A DNA stretch of 64,000 bases, taken from Neomesorhizobium albiziae (GTDB taxonomy: Bacteria; Pseudomonadota; Alphaproteobacteria; Rhizobiales; Rhizobiaceae). Both the position numbers and the translations under genes were made by a program. Location: NCBI RefSeq assembly GCF_900114255.1, contig NZ_FOSL01000025.1:1-64000 (forward strand). The letters are read 5' to 3'. Positions 1-9,020 of the stretch are shown one piece after another (within the stretch, counting starts at the first letter, position 1; every line of letters starts with the position of its first letter). Below the pieces are notes generated by a model. The model saw only the letters and a program-made list of their open reading frames with translations, ran no database searches and was not told where the DNA came from.

Positions 1-151
1 ATCGATGCTGGCCTCCTATCCAGCCAGCATCTTGAATCACAAAATCAAACCAACTGGAATCCCTAACGATTCGGTCAAACTCGGAAACGCTCTAGGCGGG
101 CACGTTGACCGCGGCGATGAAGCTGAGCAGGCAGGCGTCTGGATAGTCGTC

Positions 152-1594
152 TCAGAAGGATCCGAGCGCGATCACCGCCACCAGCGCGATGACGGGACCG
201 ACGATGCCAACCATGACGATGTCGAGATAGCTCTCCCTATGCGTCGTGCCGCACACCGCAAGCAACGTCACCACCGCTCCATTGTGCGGCAGGCTGTCGA
301 GCGTGCCGGAGCCGATCACCGCTATGCGGTGCATCAGTGCTGGATCGAGCCCGGTCTCGGCGGCGAGCTTCATGTAAGTCGGGCCGAGCGCATCGAGCGC
401 GATGGTGAGGCCGCCCGAGGCCGAGCCAGTGAGCGCGGCAAGGATGTTGGTCGCGATGGCCAGCGAGACCAAAGGCCCGCCCTCGATTCCCAGCACCCAA
501 TCGCGCACGATCTCGAAAGCCGGAACCGCTGCAACCACTGCGCCGAAGCCGACCAGGCTGGCGACGCTGAAGATCGGCAGCACCGAAGCGTTGGCGCCGG
601 CGTCCATGGTGGTACGCAGGGTCGGCAGGCGGCCGAAATTGAGCACGACCACCGTGAGGATCGCGGCAGCGAGCGCAACAGCTACCGACCAGACACCGGC
701 GACCACCGAGAGCGAGGTCGATCCCCAGCGATCCTCTGCAAGATACGACACGTCCAGGCGCGGTAGAACCGCGAACGACATGATGAAATTGACGACCACC
801 ACCACGATGAGCGGCAGCGCCGCGAACAGGATCGGCGGGCCCTTGTCGGCGTGTTCGCCGTGCCCAATTTCGGCCGGGTCGAAAGCTTGCGCCGTGGTTG
901 CCCGCTCGCGCACGACCGGGTCGTCCGCCGCAGCCTCGACTGAAGTCACCCCTTCCTTGCCGAACCCTTCCCCGGCATGACGGGCGGAGGCCTCGACGCG
1001 CTGCAGCCACCATAGGCCGAAGCCCAGCATGATGATCGAGGCGATGATACCAAGGCCCGGCGCCGCAAACGGCGTGGTGCCGAAGAACGGCATGGGGATG
1101 GCGTTTTGTATCGAAGGGGTTCCGGGGAGCGCCGACATGGTGAAGGTAGATGTGCCGAGCGCAATTGCCGCCGGCATCAGCCTGCGTGGAATGCTTGCGG
1201 CGCGGAACAGCGCCAGCCCCATCGGCGCAATAACGAAGAAGGCGACGAAAAGGCTGACGCCGCCATAGGTGACGAATGCGCCGGCCAGCACCACTGCCAG
1301 CATGGCACGGCTCGGGCCGAGCTTCTCGGTCATGAACTGCGCGATGGAGGCGACCGACCCGCTGTCCTCCATCAGCTTGCCGAACAGCGCGCCAAGCAGG
1401 AACAGCGGGAAGAACTGTCCGACGAAGCGAGCCGCGCTGCCCATAAAGGTCTGGGTCCAGTGCGCCAGCAGGGGCTCTCCGGCGAAGGCTGCTGCGATGA
1501 GGGCGGCCGCAGGCGCCAGCAGGAGCACGCTCCAGCCGCGGAAGGCCAGCGCGATGAGAAGTCCGAGGCCGAGCAGGATGCCGACAAGTCCCAT
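152..1594 (-). CDS. GntP-family permease
   Basis: A 480-residue, very hydrophobic inner-membrane protein with about twelve predicted membrane segments and a hydrophilic insertion near residues 205-250. Length and composition fit the GntP (gluconate / 3-hydroxybutyrate) permease family; the conserved small-residue stretches around ALGTSTFTMSALPGTPSIQN and GSGTLDSLPHNGAV are typical of it. It starts three bases after the stop of the patatin-like gene, so the two are almost certainly co-transcribed. In related bacteria GntP permeases beside patatin-like genes often accompany a 3-hydroxybutyrate dehydrogenase, but no dehydrogenase is visible before the window edge. The substrate (a short hydroxy acid) is inferred. 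Confidence 0.85.
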   Translation of the reverse strand: MGLVGILLGLGLLIALAFRGWSVLLLAPAAALIAAAFAGEPLLAHWTQTFMGSAARFVGQFFPLFLLGALFGKLMEDSGSVASIAQFMTEKLGPSRAMLAVVLAGAFVTYGGVSLFVAFFVIAPMGLALFRAASIPRRLMPAAIALGTSTFTMSALPGTPSIQNAIPMPFFGTTPFAAPGLGIIASIIMLGFGLWWLQRVEASARHAGEGFGKEGVTSVEAAADDPVVRERATTAQAFDPAEIGHGEHADKGPPILFAALPLIVVVVVNFIMSFAVLPRLDVSYLAEDRWGSTSLSVVAGVWSVAVALAAAILTVVVLNFGRLPTLRTTMDAGANASVLPIFSVASLVGFGAVVAAVPAFEIVRDWVLGIEGGPLVSLAIATNILAALTGSASGGLTIALDALGPTYMKLAAETGLDPALMHRIAVIGSGTLDSLPHNGAVVTLLAVCGTTHRESYLDIVMVGIVGPVIALVAVIALGSF

Positions 1595-1597
1595 GCG

Positions 1598-2671
1598 TCA
1601 GACGCCCTCGAGCAACATGTCGAGATCGAGCGAGGAAGTCTTGCCGAGGTCGTCGGCGTGCGCGGCAAGGAAAGCGTCGGCCGATTTGCGCCCTTCGTCG
1701 CGCAGCATCGTGAGGAAGGCCCATTCGGCGTTGAGCTTGGAAGAATAACCGAGATCGACCATCACATCGCTCGACACGCGATGCATGCGCATGCCGGCCC
1801 ATTGCGCGCCTTCGCTGTTGCCGGCGTCCGCCACCTGCCGCAGCAGGGCGATCATGCGCAACTCCTTCAGCAGCACTGAATTGAACGACACCTCGTTCAG
1901 CCGGTTGAGGATGTCGCGCGCCGAACGCGGCGGGGTGGGGCGCTCGATCGGGTTGATCTGCACCAGTATGGTGTCGCGCGACGTGCATTCGCGCACCAGC
2001 GGGGTGATGGTCGGGTTGCCCGAATAGCCGCCGTCCCAATATTCCTCGCCATCGATCTCGATCGCCTGGAACATCGTCGGCAGGCACGCGGAGGCAAGCA
2101 ACACGTCGGCGGTGATCTCGGAGTTGCGAAACACGCGTCCGCGCCCGGTGCGCACATTGGTGGCGGTAATGAACAGCTTCATGGGAATCGTGGACAGCCG
2201 CTCGAAATCTATGAGTTCGATCAATATGTCGCGCAGCGGGTTATTGCCGCCGGGGTTGAGGTCGTAGGGCGAGAACAGACGTGCCGTGATGTCCATCATG
2301 ACGAACATCGGCGAATGGTCGAGCGTCCAGCGCCCCATCATCGCGTCGAGAGGGCCGCGCTGGAACGGGCTGAAGCGTGCGGCGTCTGAGACCTTCCTCC
2401 AGAAGCGCTCCAGCGCAACGCGGGCGCCTTCCGCGCCGCCTTCGGCAAAGCCATCGGCCAGCACGGCAGCGTTCATTGCCCCGGCCGACGTGCCGGAGAT
2501 GCCGTCGACCTTCAGCCACGCTTCTTCCAGCAGACGGTCAAGTACCCCCCAGGTAAAGGCGCCGTGCGACCCACCGCCCTGCAAGGCAAGGTCGATCATC
2601 AGGGGGCCGCGGGGGGAGGGAGAGGTTGCGTCGCCAGATCCTGCTTTAGGCTTGCTGACTGAGGCCGGCAT
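1598..2671 (-). CDS. Patatin-like phospholipase
   Basis: A 357-residue patatin-domain acyl hydrolase. Visible signatures are the oxyanion loop GGGSHG (residues 32-37), the nucleophile elbow GTSAG with Ser62, and the catalytic Asp in WDGGYSGNP (Asp213), giving the expected Ser-Asp dyad. The C-terminal region resembles the DUF3734 tail of rhizobial patatins. The frame stays open upstream to about 2968, but the ATG at 2671 is preferred because the conserved patatin core begins about 25 residues later and an AAAGGCGA-like ribosome site precedes it. The gene is followed after three bases by the GntP permease. A role in lipid or polyhydroxybutyrate turnover is plausible from context but not shown by the sequence. 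Confidence 0.85.
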   Translation of the reverse strand: MPASVSKPKAGSGDATSPSPRGPLMIDLALQGGGSHGAFTWGVLDRLLEEAWLKVDGISGTSAGAMNAAVLADGFAEGGAEGARVALERFWRKVSDAARFSPFQRGPLDAMMGRWTLDHSPMFVMMDITARLFSPYDLNPGGNNPLRDILIELIDFERLSTIPMKLFITATNVRTGRGRVFRNSEITADVLLASACLPTMFQAIEIDGEEYWDGGYSGNPTITPLVRECTSRDTILVQINPIERPTPPRSARDILNRLNEVSFNSVLLKELRMIALLRQVADAGNSEGAQWAGMRMHRVSSDVMVDLGYSSKLNAEWAFLTMLRDEGRKSADAFLAAHADDLGKTSSLDLDMLLEGV

Positions 2672-3143
2672 TGCAGTTCGCCTTTGAATGGCTCGAGAAA
2701 AACCCGCGAGCGGTTCGCATGAAACTGGCTGTCGAAGCACTAGACGTGCAACGCTGCGCGCACCATATCCCGCCGCCTCAAATCGATCGTTGGTGCTATG
2801 CTGCACTGCAAACATGAGGCTGTCGAGGCATAATCTGGCATGGCCAAGCAGTAAAAATTGCACGCCGCCTGTCATAGTGGCGGCGTCACGCGAAGCGCCG
2901 CGAGCTGTGACTCGACTGGCGGAGTCCCGCGATGGCGAATGCGTCGCATGCCTGGTCGATGCTGGCACGGTTCATGGCCACGGACCGCGGCTTCGCAAAG
3001 TCGAACATAATTATGAACTAAGTCCATATAAAATTCATATTTGTTGACATCTGGATTCACGTCGGCTTATTTGTGCCCCAGCGTCAGCTGCGGAGAAGGT
3101 GCGACGGGAAATCGCGTCCTCGTCCGCGACAAGGGAGAGCAGG
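2672..3143. other. Divergent intergenic region, no gene
   Basis: About 470 bp between the divergent patatin gene and the ABC-transporter operon. I see no credible coding sequence. The right half is AT-rich compared with its surroundings, with two similar words (CCATATAAAA and TTCATATTTG) just before the likely promoter of the transport operon, which may be a regulator site. Confidence 0.6.
3044..3072 (+). promoter_or_regulatory. Putative sigma-70 promoter of the ABC operon
   Basis: A perfect TTGACA box at 3044-3049 is followed after 17 bases by a weak TTATTT box, about 70 bp upstream of the binding-protein start. The AT-rich half-repeats at roughly 3020-3043 would suit an operator. Only the -35 box is convincing. 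Confidence 0.35.
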
Positions 3144-4010
3144 ATGATCAACGTTGTCTGGAAGCCACATCTGCTGGGCTTTGCGGTGGCCGTCCTGGTT
3201 GTATGTCTCGGTCCCGCCATGGCCGAGACGACAAAGGAACGTGTCCTGCGCGAGGGCAAGATCGTTATCGGCATCCACAATCGATCACCTTGGGGCTATC
3301 GCGACGAGGCGACGGGCGAGCCCACCGGATGGCACCCCGATCTTCTGAAAGCTGCGTTCGCGGAACTGGGCGTCAAGGAGCTCGAAATACAGGTGACGGA
3401 ATTCGGCGCCCTTGTTCCGGGCCTGCTTGCTGGCCGCTTCGATGCCGTGGCGTCGGGTCTGGCCGTCACGCCCGAACGCTGCCGGCAAGTCTCTTTCGGC
3501 GCTCCCGACCTCAAGGTGCCGGATGCCGCCATCGTGTTGTCAGGCAATCCCAAGAAAATTCACGCCTATGCCGATATCGCCAAAAAGTCCGACATCGTCA
3601 TGGGAGCTGGCCGCGGCAGCGTGGTGGCCAAGAACGCAACGGCTGCTGGCGTGCCACAGGACCGAATGCTTCTGTTCCCGGATATCGAGTCGAATATCTC
3701 GGCACTTCGAGCGGGCCGGATTGATGTTGCAGTGCTCTCTTCGCCGACCGTCATCGGTCTGCTTGCCGGCGCCGGCGCTGCCGGCCTCGAACGCGCCGCG
3801 CCGTTCACCGTTCAGGAGGGGCAGGCAAACTTCGCCGCAATCGCGTTTCGCCACGAGGACGAGGACCTGCGGGCGCTCTATGACGAGCGGCTGGCCCAGC
3901 TCAAGGTGGGCGGCACGCTGGCGGAGATCATGCGCAAATATGGCTTCGGCGAACCCGAAACCGTTCCCGACACGGTAACCGCAGAGAAGCTCTGCGGTGA
4001 AAATCGCTAG
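3144..4010 (+). CDS. Amino-acid ABC transporter substrate-binding protein (EhuB-like)
   Basis: A 288-residue periplasmic binding protein of the polar amino-acid family (SBP_bac_3). The first 27 residues form a signal peptide ending GPAMA, followed by the typical start KERVLREGKIVIGIHNRSPW and the motif TEFGALVPGLLAGRFDAVASGLAVTPER that marks this family. The ATG at 3144 is chosen because GGGAGAG lies just before it and it gives a clean signal peptide; an upstream in-frame start would spoil it. It heads an operon with two permeases, an ATPase and a DoeB-like deacylase. That order matches ectoine uptake loci (ehuBCDA plus eutE/doeB), so ectoine or an acetylated diamino acid is the favoured ligand, but this is inference. 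Confidence 0.85.
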   Translation: MINVVWKPHLLGFAVAVLVVCLGPAMAETTKERVLREGKIVIGIHNRSPWGYRDEATGEPTGWHPDLLKAAFAELGVKELEIQVTEFGALVPGLLAGRFDAVASGLAVTPERCRQVSFGAPDLKVPDAAIVLSGNPKKIHAYADIAKKSDIVMGAGRGSVVAKNATAAGVPQDRMLLFPDIESNISALRAGRIDVAVLSSPTVIGLLAGAGAAGLERAAPFTVQEGQANFAAIAFRHEDEDLRALYDERLAQLKVGGTLAEIMRKYGFGEPETVPDTVTAEKLCGENR

Positions 4011-4024
4011 TCCGGCCACGCCCC

Positions 4025-4684
4025 ATGAGCCTCCTCGACATCTGGCTTGGCATTCTGCAGGGCCTTGGGACCACGGCAAAGGTGACGGGCTACGGTCTGA
4101 TATTTGCCGTTCCCTTTGCGCTGATCTTCGGCGTTGCCCAATATCTGACGACCGGCGTCACGCGGTTTTTTATCACCGCTGTCATCGAGTTCTGGCGAAG
4201 CTCCGCCGTCATCATCCTGCTTTTCGTCTTCTACTATGCGCTGCCCATCGTCGGCGTCACGCTCTCAGCTATGACCGTCAGCGCCATGGTGCTAGGGCTG
4301 AACGCAGGCGGCTATGCGAGCCAAGCCGTGCGGGCCGGACTGCAGGCGCTCGAACGCGGCCAAAAAGAGGCGGGCATGGCGCTGGGACTTTCTCGCCCCG
4401 CCATCCTCGTCCTGATCGAGCTCCCCCAGGCGCTGGTTGCGATGAGCCCGACCTTCATCAACCAGATCATGCAGTTGGTAAAGGCGACGGCGCTGGTTTC
4501 GCTGGTCACGCTGACAGACATGACGTTCCGCGCCAAGGAGATCGCGCAGACCGAGTACAAGCCCGTCATGATCTACACATCGCTGCTGCTCGCGTTCTTC
4601 GTGGTTTGTTATCCGATCGCACTTCTTGGCAGGTGGGTGGAGGCGAGGGTCAAACCCGGAAGGGGATCGCCGCATGGGGTTTGA
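4025..4684 (+). CDS. Amino-acid ABC transporter permease (EhuC-like)
   Basis: A 219-residue inner-membrane permease of the HisM/GlnP type with about five membrane helices. The EAA loop that contacts the ATPase is visible around LERGQKEAGMALGLSRPA. It starts 14 bp after the binding-protein gene and overlaps the next permease by 11 bp, which indicates tight translational coupling within the import operon. The two permeases have the same length and probably form a heterodimer. Confidence 0.88.
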   Translation: MSLLDIWLGILQGLGTTAKVTGYGLIFAVPFALIFGVAQYLTTGVTRFFITAVIEFWRSSAVIILLFVFYYALPIVGVTLSAMTVSAMVLGLNAGGYASQAVRAGLQALERGQKEAGMALGLSRPAILVLIELPQALVAMSPTFINQIMQLVKATALVSLVTLTDMTFRAKEIAQTEYKPVMIYTSLLLAFFVVCYPIALLGRWVEARVKPGRGSPHGV

Positions 4685-5333
4685 TCCGGAATTTGCGCTT
4701 TCGACAGTACCGACGATCCTCGGCGCAATCGGCACGACCTTGCTTGTTGCGATCTCAAGCGGCCTCGGCGCCTCAGCCCTTGGGTTCTGCTTCGAGATGG
4801 TGCGGCGCGGCGGCGGCACGGCCGGGCTGATCACGCGCTTTCTGATCGACTTCATTCGCTCCACGCCGGTGCTGGCATGGCTTTACTTCCTTTATTTCGT
4901 GCTGCCGTTCTACGGCATCCGGCTCGGCGCGATGAGCGTCGGGGTCATCGGCCTCAGCCTCTATTTCAGCGGCTATCTGGCGGAGGTGTTCAAGGCCGGG
5001 ATCGACGCCATACCGAAAGGCCAGCAGGAGGCGGCCAAGGCGCTGTCGCTCGGCCGCCTCGACACGATCGTCTTTGTCATCGCGCCCCAGATGCTGCGCA
5101 ACATCGCAGCACCCATGGGCAACTACTTTGTGTCGATTCTGAAGGCGACACCTTATCTCGCCGTGCTCGCGGTTCCCGAAATGCTTGGACGTGCCTTCGA
5201 CGTCGCATCGGAAACCTATCGTTATGCCGAACCGTTGACGGTGGCCGGTATTCTGTTCCTGGCGCTGGCACTTGTCATCTCCCGGGCCGTCAAACGCCTC
5301 GAACTGCGCCTGTTCAAAGACAGCAGCCACTAG
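4674..5333 (+). CDS. Amino-acid ABC transporter permease (EhuD-like)
   Basis: A 219-residue permease, paralogous to the preceding gene, with the EAA loop [19 protein letters not shown] and about five membrane segments. The ATG at 4674 is chosen because it follows a GGAAGGGG ribosome site at about 4660 and gives the same length as its partner; earlier in-frame codons would add a hydrophilic extension lying inside the upstream gene. It overlaps that gene by 11 bp. Confidence 0.87.
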   Translation: MGFDPEFALSTVPTILGAIGTTLLVAISSGLGASALGFCFEMVRRGGGTAGLITRFLIDFIRSTPVLAWLYFLYFVLPFYGIRLGAMSVGVIGLSLYFSGYLAEVFKAGIDAIPKGQQEAAKALSLGRLDTIVFVIAPQMLRNIAAPMGNYFVSILKATPYLAVLAVPEMLGRAFDVASETYRYAEPLTVAGILFLALALVISRAVKRLELRLFKDSSH

Positions 5334-5364
5334 ACAGCCATCGCGCCAGGAGCCCCAGCAATCG

Positions 5365-6111
5365 ATGCAAGACCTCCCCAAAACCGCCGTTCAGATCCGC
5401 ACGCTCAACAAGTGGTATGGCGCTTTCCACGTTCTCAAGAACATCGATCTCCATGTCCAGCGTGGCTCCCGTGTTGTCGTGTGCGGTCCATCGGGATCGG
5501 GCAAATCGACCCTCATCCGGTGCATCAATGGACTGGAAGCCTATCAAGACGGCGCAATCCTGCTCGGCGGAACGATGTTGGGCAGCCAGGCAAAAGCCAC
5601 AGCTCTTGCCCGCCGCCAAACCGGAATGGTGTTCCAGGGCTTCAATCTGTTTCCGCACCTCACCGTTCTATCCAACTGCACTCTGGCGTTGCGAAGGGTG
5701 CTGGGCAAGAGCCGCAAGGAAGCCGAGGACCTTGCGCTTCACCATCTGCGCAAGGTCAAGATTCCGGAACAGGCGCACAAATATCCCGCCCAGCTGTCAG
5801 GCGGACAGCAACAGCGCGTGGCGATCGCGCGAGCGATGTGCCTCAGTCCGCGTGTCATGCTGTTTGACGAACCCACGTCCGCGCTGGACCCCGAAATGAT
5901 CAAGGAGGTGCTCGACGTAATGATCGGACTGGCGCAGGACGGCATGACAATGCTGTGTGTCACCCACGAGATGGGTTTTGCTCGCGAGGTCGCCGATCAG
6001 GTCGTGTTCATGGACGAGGGCCGCATCATCGAACAGGCGTCGCCCAAGGCCTTCTTCGGCGGCGCCGTTCATCCGCGCGCCCGCATGTTCCTGGAAACCA
6101 TCCTGCACTGA
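5365..6111 (+). CDS. Amino-acid ABC transporter ATP-binding protein (EhuA-like)
   Basis: A 248-residue ABC ATPase with every diagnostic motif: Walker [10 protein letters not shown] (41-49), Q-loop near QGFNLFPH, signature LSGGQQQ (144-150), Walker B VMLFDEP (164-170) and the H-loop VTHEMGFA. The pattern is that of GlnQ/HisP-type polar amino-acid importers. The start at 5365 follows an AGGAG box at 5347-5351 and removes an in-frame extension that would overlap the permease. It ends 12 bp before the deacylase gene, so the importer and the enzyme are one transcription unit. Confidence 0.9.
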   Translation: MQDLPKTAVQIRTLNKWYGAFHVLKNIDLHVQRGSRVVVCGPSGSGKSTLIRCINGLEAYQDGAILLGGTMLGSQAKATALARRQTGMVFQGFNLFPHLTVLSNCTLALRRVLGKSRKEAEDLALHHLRKVKIPEQAHKYPAQLSGGQQQRVAIARAMCLSPRVMLFDEPTSALDPEMIKEVLDVMIGLAQDGMTMLCVTHEMGFAREVADQVVFMDEGRIIEQASPKAFFGGAVHPRARMFLETILH

Positions 6112-6123
6112 GGCATCACCGCG

Positions 6124-7176
6124 ATGGTAAGCGCGACACGGATCTGGACCCCGGTCGATTTCGACGCCGACGGCAAGCAGTGCGAGTGGCTGAGACTGCC
6201 TTTTTCTTCCGACCTGTCCGCCTACGGTTTCGTTCCAATCCCGGTTGTCTGCATCAAGAACGGCGAAGGCCCCACCGCACTCCTGATCGCCGGCAATCAT
6301 GGCGATGAATATGAAGGCCAGGTCGCGTTGGGCAAGTTGGCGCGCCAGACCGAAGTTCACGAGGTCCAGGGGCGCCTCATCATCCTACCCGCGCTGAACT
6401 TCCCGGCCGTGGAAGCCGGTCGACGGGTCTCGCCGCTGGACGGAGGCAATCTCAACCGGATGTTTCCCGGCGACGCAGCAGGTTCACCGACGCAGATGAT
6501 CGCGCATTATGTCAGCGACGTTCTCTTGCCCATGGCAGATCTGGTGATCGACCTCCATTCCGGTGGCCGCTCCTTGCACTACCTGCCCTGCGCTTTGGTG
6601 CGACCTGGCAAAACCGATGCGGAGACCGCCGAACTGATCGATCTCATCAATGCGTTCGGCGCGCCGATCACGTCGATCAGCGACGGCTCGGGCGGCGGCG
6701 GTGCAACGACCTTGTCCTCGGTCGCCCACAAGCTGGGCGTTGCAATCCTGACCACCGAACTTGGTGGTGGCGCCACCTTGTCGCGCGAGGGCCAGCGTCT
6801 GGCCGAGCAAGGCCTCGCCCGCGTGTTGAGGCACTATGGCCTCCTGCCACGCACCGTGCCGGTGGCGGGGTCCCGCACCCGGCTGATGAAGGTCGATGGC
6901 GTGGACGCGTTCACCTACGCCACCCACAAGGGGATCTTCGAACCCGCAGCAGAACTCGGCGAGATGGTGGCGCCCGGTCAACTGGCCGGCGTCATCCATC
7001 CGATAGACTGGCCGTTGCGGCCTGCCGAACCCATTCATTTTCGGCAGTCGGGCATGGTCGCCTGCCGGCGGGCGCCGTCGCTCACCCTGCCAGGGGACTG
7101 CCTTTTCAAACTCATGGTCGATGCCGGCGCCGACAGCCCGTTTCGCGTGCACCGTGCAGCGGCCACGCATTCATAA
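6124..7176 (+). CDS. Zinc-dependent deacylase, AstE/AspA family, DoeB-like
   Basis: A 350-residue M14-type amidohydrolase. Zinc ligands are visible as His59 and Glu62 in AGNHGDE and His145 in DLHSGG, and the catalytic Glu is in TTELGGGA (Glu212). The family includes succinylglutamate desuccinylase, aspartoacylase and DoeB/EutE, which removes the acetyl group from N-acetyl-diaminobutyrate in ectoine breakdown. It sits directly behind an EhuBCDA-like importer, the arrangement expected for DoeB. However, the partner ectoine hydrolase (DoeA/EutD) and the later pathway enzymes are not present here, so the cluster might instead import and deacylate another N-acyl amino acid. Confidence 0.8.
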   Translation: MVSATRIWTPVDFDADGKQCEWLRLPFSSDLSAYGFVPIPVVCIKNGEGPTALLIAGNHGDEYEGQVALGKLARQTEVHEVQGRLIILPALNFPAVEAGRRVSPLDGGNLNRMFPGDAAGSPTQMIAHYVSDVLLPMADLVIDLHSGGRSLHYLPCALVRPGKTDAETAELIDLINAFGAPITSISDGSGGGGATTLSSVAHKLGVAILTTELGGGATLSREGQRLAEQGLARVLRHYGLLPRTVPVAGSRTRLMKVDGVDAFTYATHKGIFEPAAELGEMVAPGQLAGVIHPIDWPLRPAEPIHFRQSGMVACRRAPSLTLPGDCLFKLMVDAGADSPFRVHRAAATHS

Positions 7177-7202
7177 GAAATCGAGGGGAGGGCGCCACGC
7201 AG

Positions 7203-7721
7203 CTAACCGCCGCCGCTGTCTTGCGGTTCGGCAATCTTGTCGATCGCACAGATCATCACGCGCTCGCGGCCGATCCGCCCCTGGAAGATGGTGCCGGTGG
7301 GCTGAAAGCCGCAGCGCAGATAAAGTACGCTCGCGTCCGGATTGTCGGCATTGACGGTGAGCATCACATGGGAAATCGTCGGGCGCTCGGCCTTGATCCA
7401 CTGACCGGCCAAACGCAAGGCACAAGCGCCAAACCCGCGGCGCTGAAAGGGCTTGCTCACGCGCAAGCTGTGCAGCGTGATCGTTTCGTCCAGTGCCCAG
7501 ACCGGGCGTGCCGGGCCTTCGCGTAGCACCAAGAACCCGACCACAGCCTGATCGGCGACAAGGCAGAAAGGATGCAGGGCGGCCGGGTGGGCGCTGGCGT
7601 CCAGAGCGTGGAAGATGTCGTCGAGGCTGCCACCTGCGAAGCGTTGCTGTTCGGCGTCGAGCTCTATGGCGTCGACGACCTGCCGTTCCGAAAATGTGAG
7701 GGGTCTCAAGTAAACAGCCAT
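7203..7721 (-). CDS. GNAT-family N-acetyltransferase
   Basis: A 172-residue GCN5-related acetyltransferase. The acetyl-CoA loop is visible as LRVSKPFQRRGFGACAL, followed by the usual late motif NADNPDASVLYLRCGF. The family acetylates small amines or protein termini; the acceptor cannot be told from sequence. The ATG at 7721 begins the fold properly (MAVYLRPLTFSERQ); a TTG 54 bp upstream would add a non-homologous leader. It is convergent with the DoeB-like gene, 26 bp apart. It is not recognisably EctA, so I do not tie it to ectoine metabolism. Confidence 0.8.
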   Translation of the reverse strand: MAVYLRPLTFSERQVVDAIELDAEQQRFAGGSLDDIFHALDASAHPAALHPFCLVADQAVVGFLVLREGPARPVWALDETITLHSLRVSKPFQRRGFGACALRLAGQWIKAERPTISHVMLTVNADNPDASVLYLRCGFQPTGTIFQGRIGRERVMICAIDKIAEPQDSGGG

Positions 7722-7789
7722 CGCGGCAGTGTCCGCGGCCGCCGTGAAATGACAAATGGAGCGGTCGTCCGTCAACCTAAATGCCCGAT

Positions 7790-8161
7790 CTTCATACGCC
7801 TATCCCGGAATTTCGGGATGAACGCTCGGGTCGCTGGTACAGCGTGACGACACCCGCCGGGGAGGGCGGAGCGGCTGCGCCGGGCGCAAGGTACCATGCC
7901 GCTCTCTGGCAGCAGCGCACTCGGTCGAGGCGGGTGTGGCCATGGTGATGGAAGGCATCGGCGTGTCGATCATGCCGGCTGTGATCGCAATCTGCTCGCC
8001 TCCGGGTGGGCGGCGGTCATGCGGCCGCTATCGCCGCCGCTGTGGGATGACTACGCCATCACAACGCTGCGCGAGGCGCAGCTTCGCGGCGCACGCTGGT
8101 GTTCATCGACCTGCTGCAGGAAAGATTGGATGGAAACGGCGTCCTCACCAAAAGATTTTGA
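7790..8161 (+). pseudogene. Degraded LysR-type regulator C-terminus
   Basis: This stretch between two minus-strand genes encodes pieces, in more than one plus frame, of what looks like the end of a LysR effector domain. One frame reads AMVMEGIGVSIMPAVIA and the next WDDYAITTLREAQLRG. A third reads RRTLVFIDLLQERLDGNGVL up to a stop at 8159-8161, matching the usual LysR ending (a final helix with LIDFLxERL). No N-terminal helix-turn-helix remains. I treat it as a frameshifted remnant. A short direct repeat, CGTCCTCACCA, occurs just after it at about 8140 and 8200. Confidence 0.4.
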
Positions 8162-8204
8162 ACATCGCCAACACCGAACGTGTGCTGCAGATGTCATCAC
8201 GTCC

Positions 8205-8903
8205 TCACCAATGGGGCGCAAATGAATAGCCCGCCGATCGGACTGTGCGAATGACATCCCTTCCGAGGGCCTTTTTCAACGTCTTCCTGAGCTTCGCGAT
8301 GTGCACGTCGACGCTGCGCAGGTCCGCATCGGTGGCATGCTCGGGCCAGGCGGCCTCGATCAAGTCCTCGCGGGAAAAAACGATGCCGGGGCGTGCCATC
8401 AGGTGCCGCAGCAATTTGAACTCGATGGGGGGCATGGCGATCCAGACATCCTGGAAGAAGACGCGATAGCCGCGCCGCTCCAACCGGAAATCGCCGAACA
8501 CAAGGTCGCCTGCAGTCGTTTCGATGGACGCGTCCCTGGCGCTGACCTTGGCATTCAGCCAGGAAAGGAGTTTTTCCGGCGCAAATGGCCGCGAGAAAGT
8601 TTCGTCGACGCCGGCCTTGATGAGATCGACATGCAGCAAGCCGGCGCTGGGCGCGATGAGTGCCGCAACTGGGATGTTGCGTGTGGTAGGGTCCGACTTA
8701 AGGCGTTGGCACGTCAGAGCCGTCGAGGCATCGTCGGGCTGACAATCCATGACGACCGCAGCGGGCCTCTGCTCGGCGGCGATTGGCAATGTCTCCTGCT
8801 CGTTGTGGACCAGCCGGGTTTCGAAGCCAGCAACCGCCAGGATATGGCCAAAGATCAGGAAAAAATCGGGATCCTGCGAGTAGATCAGGATTGTCGGACT
8901 CAT
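8205..8903 (-). CDS. OmpR/PhoB-type response regulator with degenerate receiver
   Basis: A 232-residue protein with an N-terminal receiver (about 1-120) and a C-terminal winged helix (about 135-230) ending DVIRTVRSAGYSFAP, typical of OmpR-type DNA binding. The likely phosphorylated Asp remains in VVMDCQP, but the acidic pair near the N-terminus is replaced by SQ (ILIYSQDPDF) and the conserved Lys is replaced by Arg (TFSRPF). It may therefore work without ordinary phosphorylation. No histidine kinase is adjacent; the next genes are a quorum-sensing pair on the same strand. A second ATG at 8930 would add nine residues. Confidence 0.82.
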   Translation of the reverse strand: MSPTILIYSQDPDFFLIFGHILAVAGFETRLVHNEQETLPIAAEQRPAAVVMDCQPDDASTALTCQRLKSDPTTRNIPVAALIAPSAGLLHVDLIKAGVDETFSRPFAPEKLLSWLNAKVSARDASIETTAGDLVFGDFRLERRGYRVFFQDVWIAMPPIEFKLLRHLMARPGIVFSREDLIEAAWPEHATDADLRSVDVHIAKLRKTLKKALGRDVIRTVRSAGYSFAPHW

Positions 8904-9020
8904 GCGTTGGTCAACTTGCAGCGCTCCCATCCGAGACTGACTAACGCGGCAGCGGCAGCGGTGGCAATATGCTGTGTCCGTTCAAGGTCGACGCAGGACC
9001 CGGCCGCCTGTCACCTAGGT

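Noticed and set aside
237-2087. 616-codon minus-strand frame overlapping the permease and patatin genes
   Set aside because: It is a shadow frame with no domain; the two overlapping real genes show family motifs and ribosome sites.
7203-7721. GNAT gene as ectoine-pathway EctA
   Set aside because: It lacks EctA-like sequence and is convergent with the transport operon, so the link is only proximity.
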